Below are positions 55,411-64,000 of a stretch of DNA of 64,000 nucleotides, piece after piece. How positions within the stretch are numbered: the first letter of the stretch is position 1; every line of letters begins with the position of its first letter. Origin of the DNA: Bathynomus jamesi (lineage: Eukaryota > Arthropoda > Malacostraca > Isopoda > Cirolanidae). Made by a program: the position numbers and the translations under genes. The stretch lies in the NCBI GenBank assembly GCA_023014485.1, contig JAJOZX010002713.1, positions 124,001-188,000 on the forward strand, written 5' to 3'. Under the pieces are notes generated by a model that saw only the letters and a program-made list of their open reading frames with translations, did no database searches and was not told where the DNA came from.

Positions 55411-56149
55411 TCAGTCCAAGGAAAGGTATATTTCTTTACTCTTGCTCTGTGGCTTCTGTGTGGCATCACCCTCTCTCTTTTCCAAGTCTCTTGTTGCAAC
55501 TTCACACACTCTTTCCTCGCTCTGAACAGACTCTGATGCTTCCTCTTGAACCCATGGCAACACTGTCCACTCTACTTTTCCCAGGATTACATCCCACTGC
55601 AAATCCTTCACACTCAATGCTGTAACTATCCATAAGTAGAAGTCACACTGTAGGTCTACCTTTGCCACATCCGCCTCCACCTGAGTACCAGCAATCCCCT
55701 TTATAACTGCTCTCTTGCCTGTAGGAGCATCAGCTGTGATAAGGTCTGCTCGCAAGGCCACTGTATCACAGCCTGTCTCGCAACACCACCACTGTCCTGC
55801 CATTCAATTTCCCTTCCATCAATGGGAAACTATTATTTGACTTCACTGTGCCTGCTACACAAACTTTAGCCTCCACTTCCTCCTCCTGCATCTCCATCTC
55901 TGCCACCATTGCTACTCTGCTATTCTCGTCTTTCATTTGTTGGTGCTGGTCTGACTGTTGCGTCCCTGTACCATTCTCCTTACAATGTATGGCTATGTGA
56001 CCCACCCTGTCACACCTATAACACCTCCTTGGATCAGGCTTACCCTGTGGGTTCTCCCTTTCCTGCTTCACCCCTTGGGGCTTATCTTTAACAAAGGCCT
56101 TTCTGCTACCTTCACCTACTGCATGTGCACTCAAATACCTTTGTGCCAC
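55411..56149 (-). pseudogene. Gag end and protease of the Gypsy-like remnant
   Basis: Frame 55766-56149 has CYRCDRVGHIAIHC, a perfect CCHC knuckle, then an acidic coil and GKLNGRTVVVLRD. A shifted frame supplies the protease active site (TGCDTVALRADLI), IKGIAGTQVEADVAKVDLQC and WDVILG. The break lies near 55785. The capsid part is missing. Confidence 0.75.
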
Positions 56150-56255
56150 ATTGGCTATCTCTTACACAGACATTTTGTAAATGTCTCTTTCCAGCAAATA
56201 TATGACCAAAGGTTACTCCATTACCTTCAATAACTGCTCCTTTACATAAATTTTA

Positions 56256-56520
56256 TGTAAAGGGTGTCCAAGAAGGCTTGACCCATAGGGAAAATAGATA
56301 TTATATTTTTTAAGTGAAACAAACGCATTTCTATTGTTAGTTTTGTATATTTCAGGAAAAAATACCCTGATGGCTCAGTATACCAATCAAGAGAAGGTTG
56401 AACTAGTATTGGTACATGTTTCCGGAAAAAGCCAGAAGGAGGAATGTTCGTGAAATAACTGCCGTGCCTCCTTCTGGAACCCTTGTACTTAGTTTCCAGA
56501 TAAATTAGTTTTCTTTTATT
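56256..56520 (+). pseudogene. 5' end of a mariner-like element
   Basis: GGGTGTCCAAGAAGGCTTGAC is followed at about 56371 by MAQYTNQEKVELVLV, which resembles the DUF4817 start of mariner-like transposases, before stops. The remainder is lost. Confidence 0.5.
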
Positions 56521-58405
56521 GGGCAACCAACAATTGAAACGAATTGTTCTACTCGCGGATACTCCAGAGAAGCCTCCAATGCTCTTGACTCTGGATCTTT
56601 GTCCTTGTGCCAGCTTGCAATTTTTCTCAGTACCCACTAAGAACTTTTCCTGTCTGGCTAGTGTTCATTTGTCCATAGATAGGCCCCTCTGTCCTTTACA
56701 CCCATTCAAGCTGGCGTTACTGGCAAACCGACAAGCTGTTCAGTAGTTCAGTGTTTCTGTGCCCTGAAACAGTTGCTCCACCATATTCTTACATAACATC
56801 AAAATCTTGCCCTACACACAGAATCGATCTCTTTGACTTACGAAAGCATGAGTATTTATCTGATCTCAGCCTATATGTCCATTTACATTCTACTCTTGGA
56901 CTTAGCCAATATGAGAAATTTGGCAGTAGTATTAGTAGTAGTATTAGTAGTAGTATACCAACTTCAATAGATTATAGGAACTCCAACTCCCATGCTAAAC
57001 GAGATAAGTGATACCCATGTCCCTTTAGTCATGCCATTTATCCAGAAGGGGACTCAACAAGCTTGCAATTTGTAATATAGTTTGGAGAGTAATGCCTATC
57101 GGGTCATCTCTGCCAAATTTCTCAATCAATTTGGACCTCAACCCACCATCTGTTTTTGCTTAGGTCCCAATCTCTCAAACATTGTTTGGCCTTCCTCTGT
57201 TGGCCTAGTATCTACTTATTTATTAACAACATTTATTGCCTACTTCCTACTTCAGAGATTCAATTAGTTTCATACAATCATAATCGTTTAGAGTTTAGAC
57301 TACCAAGTTTTACCATTTGTCTGGCCCACATCGAGTTTCACAGGAACCATATTGCCCTAGGTTATGTGGCAACTTTACAATGATCAGGTGTTTCCACGTG
57401 ACCAATTCTGGCCAATCAGGAGCTTTGTAACAGATACAGGGAGCTGGTCTCTGTGAAGCTCGATATGTCCCCTATATCTTAACTGACATCTGTTGTTATA
57501 TGTAAACTTGTCTTTACCAAGGTCATCTGCTAGATAACTCGCATCTATTTTTTCTTACACTCTAATCAATTTAATGTTCGCCGTATGATGTGTCCAAACA
57601 AAATTTCCAACTTAGCTACACAACACTCAATTCTATGGTAGAATGAAGGAAATTTTTGTTTATTTTGTGTCATAACCCGTATCCATTTTGCCATACACCA
57701 GATTTCATGCTAAAATTCACCAGATCCACTTCCATACACACCGCACCTACAGTATTTTGACATGCTACAGAAGTAAATTCACGGTTCGTTGGGATCTACG
57801 AGATCATAACACAGACACTTTAAAATACTAACAATAGCTTAACCTAATCTAACTTAATCTAAATCACAATATACTTTTCGACAGAATGCCGAGTCGATCA
57901 TATGTCGCAATCCCAGAGTCAGGACTGCTAGGTTTGGCTAATAATTATCGTCAACAAATTTTAACAACTTTCCTATATCTAACATAAAAATGGTATTTTA
58001 GATAATTTTTATATGCTGATTTCTAAAATAAAAATTTTCCATCACGTCTAGATTTTTAGTTATGACGATTTGATTCGTTAATATTTTTCATACTAAATAA
58101 GATATAAAGTATGAAGCATGAGTGTAAGCGATAGAGCAACTAATAAAGTTTTGTTTTGTACAAGAACAAGGTTGTCAACATCCATGAACTACGAATCAGG
58201 ATCAGGGGTGCAATAGCGATGGTCGATGCTGGCATGCTTGAACGCACATGACGCGAAATTAAATATCGATTGGATGTTGTACGGGCGATCAATGGCGCAC
58301 ATGTTGAAGTTTATTAAATATGTATGTAAAACTTTTAGCTGTGCGGAGTCACATGGACAAACTTGTTTCTTTGTATGTTATTGGATTATCACATTAATAA
58401 AGATT
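56521..58405. other. Gene-free region
   Basis: No supported gene. A short AGT/GTA triplet run lies at about 56925-56955. Confidence 0.5.
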
Positions 58406-58440
58406 GAAATCGTTCACATCTTTTATGAACACCCTGTGTA
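58406..58440. repeat. Solitary mariner-like terminal repeat
   Basis: TTTTATGAACACCCTGTGTA is the inverted ACACAGGGTGTTCATAAAA end of a mariner-like element. A partner end is not certain. Confidence 0.45.
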
Positions 58441-60960
58441 ATGTAGCATATTAATAAGGGTTTCCCTGAACTGACTGCAAAAAGCTAATGAGAATTTTTC
58501 CACGAATTCTTTACTTTCAAAGACAAATCACATTACATTTATATATGAACTATACAACCATATTACAACTAAATATATTACTAAACAAAGAAGCGACTAA
58601 CTCAACCTTTGGTGGAAAAATGGTAGCATGTTGGTTGACTTCTTTTTGTATCACATTTCACTTTCTTTCTGAATAAACCAACAGGAGTCTCCCATCATTA
58701 CTGGGTCTCATCTGCCTTGATAACGTGGTTTCATTGTAGAAATATCGTGATGGAAAAATATAAATGATAACGTCATAGCTAAAAATCTAGATGTGAAGAA
58801 AAATTTTGAGCTTCATTTTTAAAATCATCGTATCAAAATTAATTAAAATCACATATTTCAATATCAGATACAAAAAACCTTGTTGACATATTTGCGGCGG
58901 ATTTGTCCTTTCGAATTTAGAAACTGTAAAGTTTCCAGTGTGGGTGGTGAGACAATGGCAATAGCATGAAGTATGTACAATTTTGACATTGCCACACCAA
59001 CGTGTGAAATGTCTACATACTTTAAAGAATAATGTACACAAATTATTAATGGGTTTCTTTTATTTGCAGAACAAAAGAAAAACAACAGAAGATAAAGTGT
59101 AATTTTCCAAAAACAATTGGAAGGGATTAATTAAAGAATAAGTGTCGATATAACAAAGAAAGAAGAAGAAGAAATATAAGAAATGGAGCATTCAACAGAC
59201 AAAAAGTAAGATAAAATTCACAAAAATTGTATGAATAAAAGTTTTGTTTCCGCAACATTTGGTCTTCCTAAACACTGATCTTCTAAATTCTAAAATAAGG
59301 AAAACATCCGTGAAAATGCTGCACTGAAGTTACCCTTCTCCACTTAACTAAAGTAATTACATAAATTATATCATGCGTTTTAGCCCGTAATCTCATTTAT
59401 TTATTTATTTATTTTTTAAAGAAAAAGATATTCAGCCTCTGGTCTAGTCAAAGCTAGCTACCTACCTAACTTTCGTTTTATGCAGAAGGAGGGTGCCCGA
59501 GGGCGAGCACTCGCAAAAATGTCTCCCATGAAAGGAGAAGGAGAGACCCAAAACCAAGGTTCATAGTTTTCGAGATGTCTGAACACTGTGTTTGAAAAAT
59601 TGTAGGTCATAGACAGGGGGAAAGATGGATTGAGGAAGGTTGTTCCAGAGTTGACCGGTTGAGCAGGTAAAAGATTGAGAATACCGATGAATGAATTATG
59701 AATAAATAATGTTTTAAATTACAACACAATCTACTCTGTTGTATATGAATAAGATGCTGAGCAATACAACTTGACACGTCCTTTCTATAAAAAGTTATAG
59801 TAGAAAATGATAACTGCATAATAACTTGGCACGCACTATGTATTATATACGAGTATAACCTTGCTTTCGGATAATTCCCAAGTGACGAAGAACTTCATAA
59901 ATAAGACAATATTTTGAATGTTAGTCGGAAAAAAAATTCTATTTTCAGATTAGGAATTATTGAGGCTGACTTTTCCGACATTAGACTCCCAAACACAAAT
60001 ATTTGGAATTTCCTCCATCCTTATCTGGAAAAGTGGAGTAATTTAACGGCAATTGTGAGTATTACAACAAATTCAGGACGTTTGCGCATCCTAATTATAT
60101 ATCTCAAAATTTAGGGAAACCTCAGTAGAACTGTAAAGGAATGAAAATATTGGAAATTATATTCAGAGCCAAACAAAAAACAAACGCTCTTTATTTCAAA
60201 CTTAACACGTACAAACATTATACAAGTGGTCCATATAAAGTTAAATAATAGTTGTTTGGAGCAGTGACCAAAGAGGCCAAAGAAACACTAAGCCAAACTT
60301 CTTCCAGATTTCACATTTATAAATGATATCAGTTAAGAGTTCCCTAACCATAGATTCTGTTATCTTATTGAGTGACTCATCGAGCCTAATGAGAAATCTA
60401 TATACAAAATTGCGTATCATACTGGCAAAGTTATTGACTACAAACAACATACTGACACTAGAACGAACACCATTTATAAATCTAGGAGTACTTAGCAAAA
60501 GCCTGAATGCAAGTTAACATATAATTTCTTCATATTATACATCCTGTAATTCCACCACAAATGAGCTGTATACACTGCGGTACAAAAAGTTTTGAACAAA
60601 GTCATCTTAACATCTCTTGTACAGTGCTTACAAGAAGTATCGCGCCTCTGTCTCGTCCCAAGCTAGTCTGTTAGGTATAAAATGGGCGGTCCTTATGGCA
60701 GCGGAGGTGTGTTCGGATTGGTGCACATAATTGCTCTAACCCCATCAATGACGTCTACATTATCATTGTGTTGATCACTCTATCTATTTATATATAGAGA
60801 CATACTGTATATAGATATATATAGAGTATGCAGGGGATAACGTGTCTCAGTCCCAGCTATGGTAGTTGTCTTACAATTAACAGTCCCACGTGCAAGTTAC
60901 GTTAACACCTCCACATAAACTACCCTGGACTAAAATAACATACGTGAAGCCCTTACCCAC
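58441..60960. other. Gene-free region
   Basis: No supported gene. Near 60573, TACACTGCGGTACAAAAAGTTTT resembles a Tc1-type terminal repeat without a visible partner. Short TTTA repeats lie at 59398-59412. Confidence 0.45.
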
Positions 60961-60973
60961 AAACCATTTAAAA

Positions 60974-61047
60974 GCTCTCTGTCTCTCTGTGTCTCTGTGT
61001 GTCTCTGTCTGTGTGTCTCTGTCTCTCTGTCTCTGTCTCTCTGTGTG
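60974..61047. repeat. (TCTG/TCTC)n simple repeat
   Basis: Imperfect CTCTGTGTCT-type repeat immediately before LINE sequence. It makes the first residues of the open frame starting at 60999 meaningless. Confidence 0.9.
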
Positions 61048-61062
61048 TCAGGCCAGTTAGGA

Positions 61063-63832
61063 AAAACCACAACTTAAAATCACTCAAAACTGTGCTCTTC
61101 AATGCTAGGTCAATTAGAAACAAACTAATGGAATTTATAGCGCTTGTCAAAACTGAGAACTTTGATATCATCGGAATAACGGAATCCTGGATTCATTCTG
61201 AATCAAGGGATTTTGCAGGAGAATTTGAAATGGTAGGTTACAAAATGTTTCACAAAGATAGAAACGGAAGGGAAGGCGGCGGTGTACTTTTGTATGCTCG
61301 GGACTCCCTGCACCCAGTAAACAGTAATATCGTATCTGCTCATGAAATGTTGGGAATTGATCTAAACCTAAATAATAAAGTAGTGCAGCTACTTCTAGTA
61401 TATAGACCACCTCACTACCCCGTGGATAAGGATATAAACTTGTATAACAAATTAAGCAGAATAGTGAATAATAAGATCAGTGTGATTTTTGGTGATTTTA
61501 ATTGTGGTAATGTAAATTGGGAAAACAAAACAGCTGATGCTGAGGGCTCAAGACTGTTGGAATTTGCCGATGATAACTTATTAAGTCAATGGGTTGACGG
61601 GCCTACTAGGGGTAATAATAAACTAGACCTCATATTCACGAACGAAGATGACCTAGTCTCTAACCTGACTATTGGTGAAAATTTAAGTAACAGCGATCAT
61701 AATTTGATTAGGTTTGACCTCAGGGTTCCAGTTAATACACGCGAAAAGACTCGTGAAAGACTGGATTTCTCGAGAGCAAATTTTGAAAGCTTCCAAAGTA
61801 GTTTAGACACGCTTGAAGTTCTAATAAGTGAGGATGTTAATGTCACCTGGAGCTCATATAGGGATCAATTTAGTATATTACAGAACACTTTTATACCCAC
61901 TAAAATGGTTTCCTTGTCAACAAAGTCACGGAAATGGTTTAACAACGAAATTAGGAGGGCTATTACGGGAAGAAATAGAGCCTACAAACTACTTAAGTCG
62001 CATTTCAACCACACTAATTCAGAAAACTATATAAACCTACGTAGGAGGGTTCAGTCCTTAATTAGATCAGCCAAACGTGATGAAGAAACTAGAGTTGCCT
62101 CACTCTGTAAAGTTAACCCTAAAGAATTTTTTGCCCATGTAAATAGCTGAAAGCCAATTAAAAACTCTGTAGGCCCCTTAAAAGATAGAAATGGCGTACT
62201 GAAGTTCGGTGATAAAGATATAGCTAATGCGTTAAACGAGTTCTTCGTTACAGTCTTCACGGAGGAAGACACAATAGAAGTGCCAAGTCCTCGGATTACA
62301 TATGATGGTGACAATCCCGTAGAGACCATAAGTTTTACGAGAAATGAGGTACTGCAATTAATTGATAAGATGAATAAATACAAATCACCTGGTCCTGACT
62401 TATTTCTTGCAAGGGTATTAAAAGAGGTTAGCCACAATGTTCTTGATGACTTAGTAACCATATTCAAACAATCAATCGAGTTAGGGAAAGTTCCAACCGA
62501 CTGGAAGTTAGCAAATGTAACACCTATCTTTAAAAAGGTGATAGGGAAAATCCTTGTAATTATCGCCCGATCAGTTTAACATCAGTTGTCGGCAAACTGT
62601 TGGAATCCATCATTACAAAACGTATTGTGTATCACCTTGAATCTAACAATCTAATTTTTTATTCTCAACATGGATTTAGGCGACATAGATCCTGTCTGAC
62701 AAACCTGTTAGAGTTTTTCCATAATATGCATACACTGTACGATGCAAGTAGGGCAATAGATATAGTGTATCTCGACTTTCAAAAAGCCTTTGACAAAGTC
62801 CCTCACACTAGATTGATAGCTAAAGTCAAAGGACTAGGAATCACTGGGCTCGTTTCCAACTGGATTGAGGATTGGTTAAAAGATAGAAAGCAGAGAGTGG
62901 TAATAAATGGAGTGGCTTCGGAGTGGGCGCCCGTCACCAGTGGTGTCCCACAGGGTTCCGTGCTGGGTCCTTTACTTTTTATCATGTATATTAACGATAT
63001 AGACATCGGGCTTCTAAGTGCAATCTCCAAATTTGCAGACGATACGAAATTAGGAAGTAGTGTAGGTACTGAGGAGGGCGTAAGAACGCTTCAGAACGAT
63101 CTTGACAGGTTGGGCGAATGGTCTGCTACTTGGCAGATGCCATTCAACTTGGACAAATGTAAGGTAATGCACATAGGTTATAAAAACCCAAAGACTGATT
63201 ACTCTCTCTTGGGAAGGAACTTAACTGAGACCGATCTAGAGAAAGACTTGGGAGTCTACATCAGCAACGATCTGAAACCATCGAAGCACTGCGCAGAAGT
63301 CGAAAAGAGGGCCTTAAAATTATTAGGTTATATTAAAAGACAGTTCCAGTTTCGGAACAAGGAGACTGTAATGTCTCTTTATAATTCTCTAGTCAGACCT
63401 CAACTGGAATACTGTGCGCAGTTTTGGTCTCCGTCCCTCAGGAAGGATATAGAAAGGTTAGAAAGAGTACAAGCAAGGGCTACAAAATTGATCCCTTCAA
63501 TGAGAATGCAAAGCTACCAACGGAGATTGGAGCGCCTAAATCTGTTTAGCTTAGAGACGAGAAGGTTGCGAGGTCAGCTTATTCAAGTCTTTAAGATGCT
63601 CAAAGGAATAGACAGGGTAGATTACAGAAACTTATTCTCACTTAATGCCAATCCGACAAGAAATAATGGGTTTAAACTGGAACTAAAGACATTTAGGACC
63701 TCTGTCTGCGGAAATTTCTTTCCTATAAAATAGTTAATATCTGGAACCAACTTCCTCAGAGGTTGTTTCCAGTCAAATGTAAATGTGTTTAAAAATAGGC
63801 TAGACAAAGTACTGAACACTCTCATAGGTTAA
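61063..63832 (+). pseudogene. LINE D ORF2: endonuclease and reverse transcriptase
   Basis: Endonuclease: LKTVLFNARSIRNKLMEF, IIGITESWIHSESRDF, GGGVLLYARDSL, VIFGDFNCGNVNWENK, LDLIFTNEDDLV and NSDHNLIRFDLR. Reverse transcriptase: KYKSPGPDL, LANVTPIFKK, RPISLTSVVGKLLES, SQHGFRRHRSCLTNLLEF, DIVYLDFQKAFDKVPHTRL, VTSGVPQGSVLGPLLFIMYI, KFADDTKLGSSV (catalytic) and a thumb ending LRPQ.. /RRLRGQLIQVFKMLKGI. One TGA (62148-62150), and single-base shifts near 62537 and, twice, 63715-63780; the frame closes at TAA 63830. All catalytic residues seen are intact, so this copy is recent. It nicks target DNA and primes reverse transcription. Confidence 0.9.
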
Positions 63833-64000
63833 GATTAAAATATAAGAAAACTCTGCAGGAGTTCGCTTGCACTGTGTCTCTGTGAGCAAGCTAAATATAG
63901 AGCTATTTATATATTCTCCACTTTCCTGTAAAATTTCCTTGGCTACTTTTCCAGGGTCAAGGTATTTTCTTCAACCTTTTTCCGTACCTGCCTCTGGCAG
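63833..64000 (+). other. 3' region of LINE D
   Basis: Untranslated sequence following the ORF2 stop; contains AGGAGTTCGCTTGCACTGTG. The element probably continues beyond the window. Confidence 0.6.

Larger units (their letters stand above)
54236..56230 (-). mobile_element. Gypsy-like retrotransposon remnant lacking reverse transcriptase
   Basis: Minus strand order: gag zinc knuckle, protease, then integrase; reverse transcriptase and RNase H are gone. No LTRs were found. Unrelated in sequence to the 734-5761 element. Confidence 0.75.
61048..64000 (+). mobile_element. LINE D: CR1-like LINE, 5'-truncated
   Basis: ORF2 with AP endonuclease and reverse transcriptase (61063-63832), then a 3' region to the window end. 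Resembles LINE A in motif order (FNARSIRNK, SCLTNLLEF, IVYLDFQKAFD) but is much better kept. ORF1 is absent; the 5' edge is the simple repeat. Confidence 0.88.

Noticed and set aside
58787..59085. Overlapping minus-strand frames of 73-84 codons as a host exon
   Set aside because: No family resemblance and no convincing splice or promoter context.

Overview
This is eukaryotic, most likely arthropod, DNA (a decapod crustacean is my weak guess) made almost entirely of transposable elements. Evidence is the mixture of families: CR1-like and RNase H-bearing LINEs, a Ty3/Gypsy element with arthropod-type gag, mariner, hAT, pogo, Merlin and Academ-like DNA transposons, tRNA-derived SINE heads, TA and CA microsatellites, intron-like splice acceptors and no bacterial operons. 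I find no convincing host gene, no rRNA or real tRNA gene and no CRISPR. Nearly every reading frame belongs to a transposon, and most are broken, mainly by single-base frameshifts.

Layout. 1-225 is a LINE 3' tail. 226-13520 is a CR1-like LINE (LINE A) split by three insertions whose target-site duplications (TSDs) can be read: a Gypsy LTR element (734-5761, TSD CTAG), a short Merlin-like element (5974-6605, TSD GAAACGAT) and a 5.3-kb Academ-like transposon encoding a zinc-finger/XPG-like nuclease protein (7237-12572, TSD ATA). LINE A ends in a mariner tail carrying a nested palindrome (to 13893).

14395-18612 is an RNase H-bearing LINE (LINE B) on the minus strand. It meets, head to head, a plus-strand copy (18613-18655 and 26485-30180). 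The plus copy is split by a 7.8-kb transposon of a type I cannot place (18656-26484, 9-bp TSD). That transposon carries a miniature hAT (20329-20693) and a complete hAT (21083-25290), which contains another miniature hAT. A relative of the unplaced transposon lies at 30181-32293 (minus), followed by a second LINE A/mariner chimera on the minus strand (32352-35140). Region 12.5-34.4 kb therefore reads as a disrupted inverted repeat.

35141-37990 is a third LINE (LINE C, minus). 38.1-44.4 kb is AT-rich and nearly gene-free, holding hAT and piggyBac-like short elements and a TA microsatellite. 44413-46777 is a 2.4-kb TIR element (CACTGG ends, TSD TTA) encoding a protein family widespread in arthropods. 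47.3-50.0 kb holds SINE heads, a foldback element, a very young miniature element (48421-49013) and a mariner-like fragment. 50632-53904 is a nest of five elements: a pogo-like element enclosing a mariner-type shell, which encloses a nearly intact mariner and a hAT, which encloses a miniature element. 54236-56230 is a Gypsy-like remnant (minus). 61048-64000 is another CR1-like LINE with a nearly complete ORF2.

How the parts relate. These are not cooperating genes but layers of insertion. Several insertions fall in coding frames, so removing the insert plus one TSD copy restores the reading frame, which validates the boundaries. The most interesting items are the unplaced transposon group (two coding copies and one possible non-coding relative), the Academ-like element whose empty site survives elsewhere in the window, and the CACTGG/TTA element.
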